Shown: positions 37,687 through 46,658 of the stretch, piece by piece
Position numbering within the stretch: position 1 is the first letter of the stretch
Layout: every line of letters starts with the position of its first letter
DNA from: Dysgonomonas sp. HGC4
GTDB taxonomy: Bacteria > Bacteroidota > Bacteroidia > Bacteroidales > Dysgonomonadaceae
Reading direction: 5' to 3'
DNA length: 64,000 nt
Assembly: GCF_001261715.1 (NCBI RefSeq)
Contig: NZ_CVRU01000017.1
Coordinates: 1 to 64,000, forward strand
The notes under the pieces: model-generated
Told to the model about the DNA's origin: nothing
Seen by the model: only the letters and a program-made list of their open reading frames with translations
Database searches by the model: none
Translations under genes and position numbers: made by a program

Positions 37687-37717
37687 TTTGTAAACAAAGA
37701 TTAAATCTTTATATTTG
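37687..37717 (+). promoter_or_regulatory. Consensus promoter of the second S41 gene
   Basis: TTTG (37687-37690) and TATATTTG (37710-37717) are separated by 19 nt, a full match to the Bacteroidota consensus. The start codon lies 67 nt after the -7 element. Confidence 0.78.
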
Positions 37718-37784
37718 CGATAGTCTGTAAATCACAAGACAGCAGATATAATCAATCCGAAGAGTCATTCTAAAAAAGATATTT

Positions 37785-39278
37785 ATGAAGATCAGATATT
37801 CGTTATTACTAATGGCTTGCATGAGCCTGATCACCTTTACTTCTTGTGAAGATAAGGATGATGAAGACAATAATGGAGGAGGGAATTCTTCATTGTCAGA
37901 TAATGAATATGTCAATAAATGGATTTATGAGCAGATGGATGAGTGGTACCTGTGGCGTGATCAGATGCCGAACGAAAGTAAGCTTAATTTAGATCAGGAT
38001 CCGACAGCTTTTTTCAATAGCCTATTGTATGCCCGTGAAAGCACAAAGGGATATACATTCTCTACAATAGAAAGCACTCATGATAATATGTTGAAATCAG
38101 CCAGTCTTGATAATAACGGAGTATCGTCTGATCTGGGTTTTGAATATATTCCGGCTAGAACATCTTTAGCTGATTCTCCAATTGCTTTTATTGTGGTTTA
38201 TATAAATAAAGGAACCAATGTGGCGGCTCAAGGAGAGCTCAAGAGAGGAGATGTTATTTTTAAAGTGGACGATCAGGCAATCACGATGAATAACTATCAG
38301 ACAATCTTGTATCAAAATAAGTCTAGTTATAAATTGGGCTTTGGCAATAATTTGCCAGCTAAAACAATAACGATAACTTATAATTATGAAGAAAATCCGA
38401 TATTTTTGGATTCTATTTATGTTGAGAATAATAAAAAAATAGGTTACTTGGTTTATAACTCCTATAAGATGGGAGATAAGTCGTCTCGCGTTTATGATGT
38501 ACAGATGGCTCAGATATTAACTAAGTTCCAGCAACAGGGAGTTACAGATTTAGTATTAGATTTACGTTACAACTTAGGAGGCTATCTCGAATCTGCCAAA
38601 GTTTTGTGTAGTGCATTGGTTCCTAATAGAAGTACTAAGAATATACTTCAGATAAGTGGTTATAACTCGGTTAAGCAAGCACAAATAGAAGCTATGTCTA
38701 CAGCTGCAAAAAACAGTTATTTATATGACTATTTTACTGATAATGTTGTAAATTTCAATACCGGAGGCACTTTAACTTCGATACCTAAGCTAGGAGACCA
38801 ATTGAAGAATATCTATATCATCGGAACGGGTAATACAGCATCAGCAAGTGAGATGACTATAAATGCACTGACTCCGTACATTAAAGAAGCAGGTAAGAAA
38901 ATTGTTCTTGTAGGAGAAACAACAATGGGTAAAAATGTAGGTTCATCTCCTCTTTCTAAGGATAATGATACTCGAAATACTTATGTGTTGCATCCAATTT
39001 CATTTAAAACATATAACAAAGATAAGGAGTCTAATTATGATGCCGGATTTGATCCGGATATAGATGCAGATGACTTTGAGTTGTTATTTACTCAAGGAGG
39101 AATGAAACCTTTAGGTGACAGGAATGAAACCATGCTAAATGTTGCAATTTCGAGTATTACAGGAGCTAGCAGAACTCGAACGGCAGCAGTAAGTACTGGT
39201 AACTATAAGAAATTACCAGGCTCTTCCTTAGAGCATAAACCAACAGCTTATCAACTGATAAGCAATAAAGGGAATTAA
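37785..39278 (+). CDS. S41-family C-terminal-processing peptidase lipoprotein
   Basis: A 497-aa lipoprotein (lipobox TFTSC, Cys21) with an Asp/Asn/Gly-rich linker. An N-terminal helical part (NEYVNKWIYEQMDEWYLWRD) is followed by a PDZ-like region (about 115-205, GELKRGDVIFKVDDQAI) and the S41 domain. The catalytic dyad is readable as Ser353 (NTASASEM) and Lys383 (TTMGKNVG). LDLRYNLGG is the oxyanion-side strand. It is expected to face the periplasm or cell surface. Its upstream neighbour is a paralogue lacking both catalytic residues. Confidence 0.9.
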   Translation: MKIRYSLLLMACMSLITFTSCEDKDDEDNNGGGNSSLSDNEYVNKWIYEQMDEWYLWRDQMPNESKLNLDQDPTAFFNSLLYARESTKGYTFSTIESTHDNMLKSASLDNNGVSSDLGFEYIPARTSLADSPIAFIVVYINKGTNVAAQGELKRGDVIFKVDDQAITMNNYQTILYQNKSSYKLGFGNNLPAKTITITYNYEENPIFLDSIYVENNKKIGYLVYNSYKMGDKSSRVYDVQMAQILTKFQQQGVTDLVLDLRYNLGGYLESAKVLCSALVPNRSTKNILQISGYNSVKQAQIEAMSTAAKNSYLYDYFTDNVVNFNTGGTLTSIPKLGDQLKNIYIIGTGNTASASEMTINALTPYIKEAGKKIVLVGETTMGKNVGSSPLSKDNDTRNTYVLHPISFKTYNKDKESNYDAGFDPDIDADDFELLFTQGGMKPLGDRNETMLNVAISSITGASRTRTAAVSTGNYKKLPGSSLEHKPTAYQLISNKGN

Positions 39279-39325
39279 ATAGAATCATTTAATACTATAT
39301 TTTAGAGTTGTAACAATACAATTGT

Positions 39326-39363
39326 TATACCTACTTGGAAATAAATAGGTCTGAGACCTTTTA
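39326..39363 (+). repeat. Dispersed palindromic intergenic repeat, copy 4
   Basis: TATACCTACTTGGAAATAA followed by the most symmetrical core, AGGTCTGAGACCT (39347-39359). It lies between the second S41 gene and thrA, 54 nt before the thrA start. Confidence 0.75.
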
Positions 39364-39412
39364 TCAGAATCTTTGAAAGAAAAAAGAATAAAATTTTAGA
39401 CAAGACAGAGCT

Positions 39413-41857
39413 ATGAAAGTAATGAAATTTGGCGGAACGTCTTTAGGTTCTGCTCAAAACATATTGAATGTAAAGAAGATAATAGATGCCGAGAAAGGCT
39501 CTTTAGTGATTGTCGCGTCTGCTTTTGGAGGAATAACGGACAAGCTAATGGCTACCTCTTTGCTTGCTGCAGATGGTAATGCCTTGTATGAGACTAGCTT
39601 TAAAGAAATAATAGAAAGACACCTTACGATAATTCAGGAGATACACTTTGATAAGAAGGTTGAGGCTGATCTGGTATCGAAAATTAACGTTCTATTGGAT
39701 GAGCTTAGTAATATATTCAAGGGGGTTTATCTGATAAATGATTTGTCGCAACGTACATCCGATAAAATAGCAAGTTATGGAGAGAGACTTTCTTCTCTGA
39801 TTGTGAGCTATGTTTTAGGTGATTTTGAATATCTGGATGCTATTCAATTAATAAAAACGAATTCAGCTTTTGGAAAACATACCCCTGATATAGAACTTTC
39901 GAGTTCTTTGATAAAGAATGCCTTTGCTACTTCGTCGGGTAAAGTATTAGTTGCCGGTTTTATCTCAGCATGCAAATCTCGAAATGAGATTACCAATCTG
40001 GGTAGAGGTGGTTCAGATTATACAGCTGCTATATTCGCTTCGGCTTTAGATGCTGATGTGTTGGAAATATGGACAGATGTGGATGGCTTTATGTCTGCTG
40101 ATCCTAAGGTGATTAGTGGGGCTTATGTGATAGAACATCTGACATTTACCGAAGCTACAGAATTATGTAATTTTGGTGCAAAGGTGATATATCCGCCTAC
40201 AATATTTCCGGTCTATCATAAGAATATACCTATTCGTATAAAGAATACTTTCCATCCAGAATTACCCGGAACATTCATATCTCATGATGGGGGTGAAAAT
40301 AAGCGTAAGGCATTGATAAAGGGTATTTCTTCCATTGATGACACCTGTCTGCTTACGGTTCAAGGACTGGGTATGGTTGGTATCATTGGTGTCAACTACC
40401 GTATATTTAGAGCTTTGGCTAAAAATGCGATTAGTGTTTTTTTAGTATCACAAGCATCATCCGAAAACAGTACATCAATTGGGGTTCGTTCTGTGGATGC
40501 CGATTTGGCGGCACAAGTGTTGGAAGATGAGTTTGCGAACGAGATAGCTTTGGGTAGTATCAATAGAGTACAGTTGGAGCGAGATCTGGCAACGGTTTCT
40601 ATTGTTGGAGAAAACATGAAATATACTCCCGGTATTGCAGGGAAACTATTCGAAACTTTAGGTAAAAGCGGTATTAGTGTAGTTGCTTGTGCTCAGGGAG
40701 CTTCGGAGGTAAATATCTCTTTTGTTATTAAAAATAAATATTTGAGGAAAGCTCTGAATTCTATTCACGATTCATTCTTCCTATCAGAATATAAGGTTTT
40801 GAATTTGTTTATTGTTGGAGGTACGGGTATTGTCGGAGGTCATTTAATTGAACAGATAAAAAAGCAGCAACCTAAATTGAAACAACAATATTCTCTCAAA
40901 TTGAATGTGGCCGGTATAGCAAACGGACGTAAAGCATTGTTCTGTCGTGAGGGTATTGATCTGGATAATTATAGAGAACTTTTGGATAAAGAGGGCATAA
41001 CCAGTTCTCCAAGTATCTTACAGGATAAGATATTGGATATGAATATCTTTAATGCCGTATTTGTTGACTGTACAGCAAGTGAGGCTGTTGCGTCGTTATA
41101 TGATGGATTGTTGGCAAATAATGTATCGGTTGTTACTGCAAATAAGATTGCCGCATCTTCTCCTTATGAGAACTATTTGAAATTGAAAAATACGGCTCGT
41201 GAGCGGAATGTGAAGTTTTTATTTGAAACAAATGTAGGAGCAGGTCTTCCTATTATAAATACAATGAATTCCCTTACCAATTCGGGAGATAAGATTATAA
41301 AAATAGAAGCAGTATTATCAGGTACGCTTAATTTTATATTCAATACTATAAGTAAAGATATTCCATTTAGTAAGGCTGTAAAGATGGCTAAGGAGGCAGG
41401 ATATGCCGAGCCCGATCCTCGTGTTGATCTATGTGGACAAGATGTAATCCGTAAATTGGTTATTCTGAGTCGTGAAGCCGGTCATAAAGTGGAACAAAAA
41501 GATGTAAAAGTGAAACTTTTTGTGCCTCAGAAGTATTTTGATGGAACACTCAATGAATTTTGGAGTAGCATCAATGAAGTAGATAAAGGCTTCGAAGAAA
41601 GACGTCAGAATCTGGAAGCTGAAGGGAAACATCTTCGTTTTGTAGCTAAATATGAAGATGGTGAATGCGGAGTTGGTTTACAAGAAGTAGATATGAGCCA
41701 TCCGTTCTATGAACTGGAGGGAAGCAACAATATAATTCAGATTACAACCGAACGTTACAACGAGTATCCTATGATTATAAAAGGATATGGGGCGGGAGCA
41801 AGCGTTACTGCTGCCGGAGTATTTTCAGATATTATAAGTATTTCGAATGTGAGATAA
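39413..41857 (+). CDS. thrA: Bifunctional aspartokinase / homoserine dehydrogenase
   Basis: An 814-aa fusion. The N-terminal aspartokinase starts MKVMKFGGTSLGSAQN, with VASAFGGITDKL and NLGRGGSDYTAAIFA. Two ACT-like regulatory segments lie at about 310-455 (TVQGLGMVGIIGVNYRIFRA, ATVSIVGENMKYTPGIAGKL). The C-terminal homoserine dehydrogenase begins near residue 465 (IVGGTGIVGGHL) and carries FLFETNVGAGLPIINTMNSL and AVLSGTLNFIFN. It catalyses the first and third steps of the threonine/methionine branch from aspartate. No thrB or thrC follows here. A terminator hairpin ends the unit. Confidence 0.97.
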   Translation: MKVMKFGGTSLGSAQNILNVKKIIDAEKGSLVIVASAFGGITDKLMATSLLAADGNALYETSFKEIIERHLTIIQEIHFDKKVEADLVSKINVLLDELSNIFKGVYLINDLSQRTSDKIASYGERLSSLIVSYVLGDFEYLDAIQLIKTNSAFGKHTPDIELSSSLIKNAFATSSGKVLVAGFISACKSRNEITNLGRGGSDYTAAIFASALDADVLEIWTDVDGFMSADPKVISGAYVIEHLTFTEATELCNFGAKVIYPPTIFPVYHKNIPIRIKNTFHPELPGTFISHDGGENKRKALIKGISSIDDTCLLTVQGLGMVGIIGVNYRIFRALAKNAISVFLVSQASSENSTSIGVRSVDADLAAQVLEDEFANEIALGSINRVQLERDLATVSIVGENMKYTPGIAGKLFETLGKSGISVVACAQGASEVNISFVIKNKYLRKALNSIHDSFFLSEYKVLNLFIVGGTGIVGGHLIEQIKKQQPKLKQQYSLKLNVAGIANGRKALFCREGIDLDNYRELLDKEGITSSPSILQDKILDMNIFNAVFVDCTASEAVASLYDGLLANNVSVVTANKIAASSPYENYLKLKNTARERNVKFLFETNVGAGLPIINTMNSLTNSGDKIIKIEAVLSGTLNFIFNTISKDIPFSKAVKMAKEAGYAEPDPRVDLCGQDVIRKLVILSREAGHKVEQKDVKVKLFVPQKYFDGTLNEFWSSINEVDKGFEERRQNLEAEGKHLRFVAKYEDGECGVGLQEVDMSHPFYELEGSNNIIQITTERYNEYPMIIKGYGAGASVTAAGVFSDIISISNVR

Positions 41858-41963
41858 ATGCTTATGTATCTTTTTATTCCTTACCTAGGTGAAAGAATAA
41901 TTATAGATTGTGAATCTAATATATAGTTATTGTTTCATAATAGTAATAGCTGAATAAAGCCTC

Positions 41964-42005
41964 AAAATTGTTTTATCCGATCAAAAGGATAAAGCAATTT
42001 TTTTA
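41964..42005 (+). terminator. Terminator of thrA, overlapping the nspC promoter region
   Basis: The arms at 41965-41978 (AAATTGTTTTATCC) and 41987-41999 (GGATAAAGCAATT), with one bulge, are followed by seven T. The T-run ends 4 nt before the nspC -7 element. Confidence 0.8.
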
Positions 42006-42009
42006 TTAA

Positions 42010-42017
42010 TATCTTTG
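42010..42017 (+). promoter_or_regulatory. -7 element of nspC
   Basis: TATCTTTG, 28 nt before the start codon. The -33 position falls in the thrA terminator stem. Confidence 0.55.
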
Positions 42018-42044
42018 TATTCTCAAATAAGTTATAAATAAAAA

Positions 42045-43187
42045 ATGATAGAAATACATAAAGTACCCTCGCCATGTTTTGTGATGGAAGAGGAATTGTT
42101 ACGTAAGAATTTATCGTTGATAAAATCGGTAAAAGATCGTACAGGTGTCAATATAATATTGGCATTTAAGGCTTTTGCTATGTGGAAGTCTTTTCCTATT
42201 ATCAGAGAATATATACCATATTCTACTGCTAGCTCGGTGTTTGAAGCGCAGTTGGCTTATGAGGAAATGAAGAGTCCGGCACATACATTCTCGCCCGCTT
42301 ATACAAATGAAAATTTTCCAACATTTCTAAAATATAGTAATCATATTACATTTAATTCTTTAACTCAATTTGAGAGATTCTACCCTCAGGTTGAAGCTGA
42401 TGGAAATAAAGTGTCGTGTGGAATACGTATCAATCCCGAATATTCGGAAGTTGAAACAGATTTGTACAACCCATGTGCTCCCGGCTCTCGTTTTGGTGTA
42501 ACACCTGAAGCTTTGGGTAATTGTTTACCTGAAGGTGTTGAGGGATTGCATTTCCATACGTTGTGTGAGTCTTCTTCTTATGATTTGGAAAAGACATTAA
42601 ATGTAGTGACAGCTAAATTTGATAAATGGCTTAAGCAAGCTAAATGGTTGAATATGGGTGGTGGACATTTAATGACTCGTGATGATTATGATGTAGAGCA
42701 TCTTGTTAAGTTGTTATTGGCTTTAAAGGAGAAGTACCCGCATCTTGAAATCATAATGGAGCCGGGAAGTGCTTTTGCTTGGCAAACCGGTGTTTTGGTT
42801 TCGACGGTTATAGATGTAGTGGAGAATCAAGGAATAAAAACTGCAATTCTGGATGTTTCTTTTGCGTGTCATATGCCCGATTGTTTAGAGATGCCATATA
42901 AGCCAAAAATCAGAGGAGCATACCACGATCCGGTGGAAGGTAAGCCTACTTATCGAATGGGAGGTAATAGCTGTTTAAGTGGCGATTTTATGGGTGATTG
43001 GTCTTTTGACGAACCTCTAGGAATAGGAGATAAAATTGTATTTGAGGATATGATTCATTACACCATCGTTAAGACAACAATGTTTAATGGAATATCTCAC
43101 CCGGCTCTTGCTTTGTGGCATCAAGATAACAAACTTGAGATATATAAAGAATTCGACTATACAGATTATAAGAATAGAATGAGCTAA
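42045..43187 (+). CDS. nspC: Carboxynorspermidine / carboxyspermidine decarboxylase
   Basis: A 380-aa PLP-dependent enzyme of the alanine-racemase fold (group IV decarboxylases). The PLP lysine is Lys42 in LAFKAFAMW. HTLCESSSYDLEKT, NMGGGHLMTRDDYD and EPGSAFAWQTGVLV are family signatures, and SFACHMPDCLEMPY supplies the active-site Cys/Asp. It decarboxylates carboxyspermidine to spermidine in the alternative polyamine pathway used by many gut Bacteroidota. The partner dehydrogenase is not in this window. Confidence 0.95.
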   Translation: MIEIHKVPSPCFVMEEELLRKNLSLIKSVKDRTGVNIILAFKAFAMWKSFPIIREYIPYSTASSVFEAQLAYEEMKSPAHTFSPAYTNENFPTFLKYSNHITFNSLTQFERFYPQVEADGNKVSCGIRINPEYSEVETDLYNPCAPGSRFGVTPEALGNCLPEGVEGLHFHTLCESSSYDLEKTLNVVTAKFDKWLKQAKWLNMGGGHLMTRDDYDVEHLVKLLLALKEKYPHLEIIMEPGSAFAWQTGVLVSTVIDVVENQGIKTAILDVSFACHMPDCLEMPYKPKIRGAYHDPVEGKPTYRMGGNSCLSGDFMGDWSFDEPLGIGDKIVFEDMIHYTIVKTTMFNGISHPALALWHQDNKLEIYKEFDYTDYKNRMS

Positions 43188-43224
43188 TTGGGATGAAAGT
43201 CTAAAATCAGTATAATTTAATTAT

Positions 43225-43500
43225 ATGTATATCTTCTATTTTCTGATTATCTGGAATATCGTTGTTTTCTTTCTATATGGATCGGATAAACGTAAAGCAA
43301 AGACTAATAAGTATAGAATTAGTGAAAAAACATTGCTCCTTAGTTCCTTTTTATGGGGAGCTATAGGAGCTTTTTTAGGAATGTATGTCTTTCATCACAA
43401 GACTAAGCATGTGAAGTTTAAAATTCTTGTTCCAATATTCTTAATTCTCAATTGTATCTGTTTCTACTATTTCCGAGATTACCTTTTGATCAAATTATAA
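43225..43500 (+). CDS. DUF1294-type small membrane protein
   Basis: A 91-aa protein with three hydrophobic segments (about 1-17, 37-55 and 70-85). The DUF1294 signature is present: YGSDKRKAKTNKYRISEKTL then SFLWGAIGAFLGMYVFHHKT. Function is unknown. It lies 37 nt after nspC and its stop codon is 2 nt from the stop of the convergent methyltransferase-like gene. Confidence 0.88.
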   Translation: MYIFYFLIIWNIVVFFLYGSDKRKAKTNKYRISEKTLLLSSFLWGAIGAFLGMYVFHHKTKHVKFKILVPIFLILNCICFYYFRDYLLIKL

Positions 43501-43502
43501 GA

Positions 43503-43994
43503 TTAAAGATTCAGAGCTTTGTTTTCTTCTCTGATTCTTAAAGCTAACATTAATCCATTGAGCAAAGTAAAGATAATTGCTGTGTAATACAGATGAAATA
43601 TAAGGGGTATAATTACGATTTCGGCAATGACTATAATATAATTAGGATGTTTAATGTATTTATAAGGACCTTTCTTTACCAAAGGAAAATGTGCTACTCG
43701 ATAGATCTTTGTATTCCAGAATTTACCCAGTGAAAAAATAATCCAGACTTTTAAAGCCAAGAGCACAAAAAATAAAATAAGCAGCGGCAAACTATAAGCT
43801 GACACTCCAACAATGGAGTATTCAATAATTAAAGAGATAATAAAAAGGATGTGAAGTGCTACAATGAAAGGGTAGTGCTTTTGTCCATATTCTATTGCCC
43901 CATTTTGTAACAACCATTGTTCATTCTTTCGGGCAAGGAGTAGTTCTGCAATCCGTAATAGGATAATAAATAAGATAAAAAAGGTAAATATCAT
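43503..43994 (-). CDS. Isoprenylcysteine carboxyl methyltransferase-like membrane protein
   Basis: A 163-aa integral membrane protein with about four helices. The C-terminal family motif is readable: GPYKYIKHPNYIIVIAEIVI and the closing REENKALNL. The family methylates small hydrophobic acceptors with SAM. It is the second gene of a two-gene unit with a type III polyketide synthase 20 nt upstream. In Bacillus the similar pair BpsA/BpsB makes and O-methylates alkylpyrones, so methylation of a polyketide lipid is a reasonable inference. Confidence 0.85.
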   Translation of the reverse strand: MIFTFFILFIILLRIAELLLARKNEQWLLQNGAIEYGQKHYPFIVALHILFIISLIIEYSIVGVSAYSLPLLILFFVLLALKVWIIFSLGKFWNTKIYRVAHFPLVKKGPYKYIKHPNYIIVIAEIVIIPLIFHLYYTAIIFTLLNGLMLALRIREENKALNL

Positions 43995-44014
43995 ACTGTA
44001 AAGTGTTGTGAAGT

Positions 44015-45073
44015 TTATTTTCTCATTTGAAGTAAAACCATCTCACAAGAGAAGCCGGGGCCCATTGACATCATTAAGCCATAACCATTCTCAAAACCTT
44101 TACTAAAGAATTTTTCTAATACGTACAATACGGTCGAACTTGACATATTACCATAACCTTGCATTATCTCGCGTGTGGTTTTCAGAAAATCGCCCTCTAT
44201 GGCAAGTGCTTCCTGATAAGCTGTGAGTACTTTTTTACCTCCCGGATGGAAGATGAAGTTCTTAATATCCGCTAACTCTAATTGATTCTTAGCCAAGAAT
44301 GAAGTGACGTCGTTTCTTACATTCTGAGCAATAATAGAGGGGATGCCGGATGAAAATAAAACTTTAAAGCCATTGTTTCCAAAGTCCCATCCCATAATAT
44401 CAAGAGTGTCAAAATATAACTTACTTTGATTATCTACGAATGTAATTTCATTTTCTTTTTTTGTATGGTTGTCTCCCATGATGAGGCAGGCTGCAACTCC
44501 ATCAGCAAATAAGCTGGCTCCTATAAAGTTACTTTTACTGAAATCATCACGCAGAAAAGTCAAAGAGCATAATTCGGCAGTAACCAAAAGTACTACAGCA
44601 TCGTTATTAGCTTTTGCTAAAGTACAAGCTTTTGCATACCCTGAAACACCGCCTCCACAACCTAACCCAAAAATAGCCATATGATTGATATGCTGATTAA
44701 GTCTCATTTTGTTGATTATAAGTGCATCCATACTAGGCGTGGCTAGGCCGGTGGTAGACACAAAAATAATATCGGTAATATCATCTTTGTTGATTTGTGC
44801 AGAAGATATACATTTTTCAATGGCATCAACGGAATATTCGAGGGTTAGCCGAATATATTCGAGATTCTGATCTTGAAAAGTATGTACTTGGGAATAGTAG
44901 TCGAGTGGTTTGCAAAGATTTCTTGTTGCAATTTCTGTATGATCGAACGTACTTAGCATTCTTTCTACTTCGGGAAAGGACACAGCAAATAATTTTTTCG
45001 CATATTCCTTTACGTCTTGTTGATCTGTTTTGAAAGGGAAATCTATTTTGGAGATTGCTGCTAATGAAGGCAT
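44015..45073 (-). CDS. Type III polyketide synthase (chalcone/stilbene synthase family)
   Basis: A 352-aa thiolase-fold enzyme. The catalytic triad is complete: Cys139 (IFGLGCGGGVSGYA), His276 (NFIFHPGGKKV) and Asn309 (GYGNMSSSTVLYVLEK). The closing loop MSMGPGFSCEMVLL is standard. Such enzymes extend an acyl-CoA starter with malonyl-CoA to give pyrones, resorcinols or phloroglucinols. Acyl starter and product cannot be predicted. It heads a two-gene unit with an ICMT-like methyltransferase. Type III PKS is uncommon in Bacteroidales as far as I recall. Confidence 0.92.
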   Translation of the reverse strand: MPSLAAISKIDFPFKTDQQDVKEYAKKLFAVSFPEVERMLSTFDHTEIATRNLCKPLDYYSQVHTFQDQNLEYIRLTLEYSVDAIEKCISSAQINKDDITDIIFVSTTGLATPSMDALIINKMRLNQHINHMAIFGLGCGGGVSGYAKACTLAKANNDAVVLLVTAELCSLTFLRDDFSKSNFIGASLFADGVAACLIMGDNHTKKENEITFVDNQSKLYFDTLDIMGWDFGNNGFKVLFSSGIPSIIAQNVRNDVTSFLAKNQLELADIKNFIFHPGGKKVLTAYQEALAIEGDFLKTTREIMQGYGNMSSSTVLYVLEKFFSKGFENGYGLMMSMGPGFSCEMVLLQMRK

Positions 45074-45244
45074 GGTTTTCTTGTTTTATATTAAGTAACA
45101 GTAAGTATTAATGCAATGTTGTTGTATTAAACAAGTAACAAGAGAGAATAGTTCTGTTTTTCGTCTTTAAGATTCTTTTAGTCAGGGTGTTTCTTTTTGT
45201 AATAAAGAGTTGATGTGTGGTGGATTATAATTGTTATTGCCTAA

Positions 45245-45295
45245 AAAATAAAAGGACTTCGGATAATAAGCCATTATATCCGAAGTCCTTTTATT
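45245..45295 (-). terminator. Terminator of the DUF3298-type gene
   Basis: A perfect 15-bp stem (45250-45264 with 45278-45292) has a U-tract on the minus strand and an A/T-rich flank on both sides, so it may work in either direction. It lies 50 nt after the stop of the lipoprotein gene. Confidence 0.9.
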
Positions 45296-45341
45296 TTATC
45301 TTTTGCTGTCGGTCACTTACGTGGCTTGCAGCGAGCTAAAT

Positions 45342-46163
45342 TTATTTTGTTTTTTCTTTAGTCTTTAAATCCAATATAGTCAAGTATTCATTAGTAAGAA
45401 GCTCCTTGATCTTAGCGTATGGTAAGCTTACTTCTACTAGACCATCTGAATAAGGCGCTACTTCGTAACTGTTATAAACATATACAATTCCTCGGTTGTC
45501 GAAGTAGAAGTTTACACTGGGTACTATTGCTTCGGGTTCAAGCAATGTAATAGTGTCACCCTGCGAATTTAAAGTTTTGGCTAACTCATCTTTGATGTAT
45601 TGAGTTATTTTTTCCTTTGATCCGCTTTTGAAGAGTTTATCTTCTTTTATAATAGAGCCGTTTCGAGTATCAATATTATAGTAAGAAATATATTGAGAGC
45701 CATGTGCACCTCCCATATATTCGTTTGTTTCGGTTCTGGCTGTTATTGTAATATCTGTGGTGTCGAATACCGATGTTATTACATTTTTGTAATAGTCAGA
45801 GAGGTCGCTTTTATCCCTTGTAGCCAACTTGGCTATATCTATACTCTCTTGGATAGATCTCTCGGTGAGCGTATCAAAGGCGCTTTGTGGTGTGAGATTT
45901 TTATAATCGTCACCCGCAAAAGCGGTTGCAAATTGAGATTGTATAATTGTAAGAAGCGAGTCATTCCCCACTTTTGATGGGTAGTTGAATTCGAAACTAA
46001 GTTTTATACCTCCTTTTGTAGAATCGTTATCCAGGAATATTTTTTTCTCAAGACTTAACTTGTCAAATTTCCATTTTTCGCTGACAGGAGCGTCAGGTTG
46101 TGTTTTTTTACAAGAGGTGATCGCAATAATTACTAATAAAAGAGCTAAGCTTATTTTTTTCAT
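45342..46163 (-). CDS. Lipoprotein with DUF3298/DUF4163-like domains
   Basis: A 273-aa lipoprotein (lipobox ITSC, Cys18). The body has the features of the RsiV/DUF3298 group: an N-terminal DUF4163-like domain (about 45-160) containing ITARTETNEYMGGAHGSQYI, and a C-terminal DUF3298-like part (INFYFDNRGIVYVYNSYEVA-type strand, then PYSDGLVEVSLPYAKIKELL). In Bacillus RsiV binds lysozyme; no sigma factor lies next to this gene, so that role is not implied. Single-gene unit. Confidence 0.85.
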   Translation of the reverse strand: MKKISLALLLVIIAITSCKKTQPDAPVSEKWKFDKLSLEKKIFLDNDSTKGGIKLSFEFNYPSKVGNDSLLTIIQSQFATAFAGDDYKNLTPQSAFDTLTERSIQESIDIAKLATRDKSDLSDYYKNVITSVFDTTDITITARTETNEYMGGAHGSQYISYYNIDTRNGSIIKEDKLFKSGSKEKITQYIKDELAKTLNSQGDTITLLEPEAIVPSVNFYFDNRGIVYVYNSYEVAPYSDGLVEVSLPYAKIKELLTNEYLTILDLKTKEKTK

Positions 46164-46192
46164 GATTGAGATGTTTTATGTTTTATTAAGAA

Positions 46193-46200
46193 CAAATGTA
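46193..46200 (-). promoter_or_regulatory. -7 element of the DUF3298-type gene
   Basis: TACATTTG on the minus strand, 30 nt before the start codon. No TTTG at the -33 position. Confidence 0.4.
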
Positions 46201-46302
46201 AGATAAAAACGTAATCTATACATAATAAGTTCAATTAAGTAACGTTTATAAAGAGTAATTAGTAATAAGGGAATCAAAAAGTAATAAAATTGGGGAAAGC
46301 CT

Positions 46303-46470
46303 ATGGATGAAAAATCTACACAAGTAACGGGCGATGAAAAGTTAGTGGAAATGTTGGAGAATAAAAAAGGACCATCAGAAGAAACTTTGAATTTTTTGAG
46401 AATGTTTGCGCATAGCTATTATGCGGAACCATCGTTGCCGGAATCACTCAACGCTACATGTTTAAATTAA
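46303..46470 (+). CDS. Small hypothetical protein (55 aa)
   Basis: An ATG at 46303, preceded by GGGGAAAGCCT, opens a 55-aa frame ending TAA at 46470. The protein contains DEKLVEMLENKKGPSEETLN, then FLRMFAHSYYAEPSLPESLN, and ends ATCLN. It is soluble, with no signal peptide. A clear terminator follows at 46497-46533. The balanced composition and the terminator make this a probable real gene. Function is unknown. Confidence 0.68.
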   Translation: MDEKSTQVTGDEKLVEMLENKKGPSEETLNFLRMFAHSYYAEPSLPESLNATCLN

Positions 46471-46496
46471 AACAGTAGCTAAGAAACAGAAGCTAG

Positions 46497-46533
46497 CAGT
46501 CTTTCCTCTAAATGCAGGAAAGACTGTTTTTTT
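46497..46533 (+). terminator. Terminator of the 55-aa gene
   Basis: A perfect 11-bp stem of CAGTCTTTCCT (46497-46507) and AGGAAAGACTG (46516-46526) is followed by seven or more T. Confidence 0.92.
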
Positions 46534-46614
46534 ATTATCTTTGCTTATATAAGATAGATAAGTAATTAAAAAGTATTTAATAAACTGTTTATAGCTATAA
46601 CAGGCTATGGTTTT

Positions 46615-46653
46615 TATACTTAACAAAACATTAAACAGGTCTGAGGCCTAATT
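46615..46653 (+). repeat. Dispersed palindromic intergenic repeat, copy 5
   Basis: TATACTTAACAAAACATTAA followed by the core AGGTCTGAGGCCT (46637-46649). It ends less than 10 nt before the rpe start codon, so in this copy the palindrome may cover the translation initiation region. Confidence 0.7.
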
Positions 46654-46658
46654 GCATT

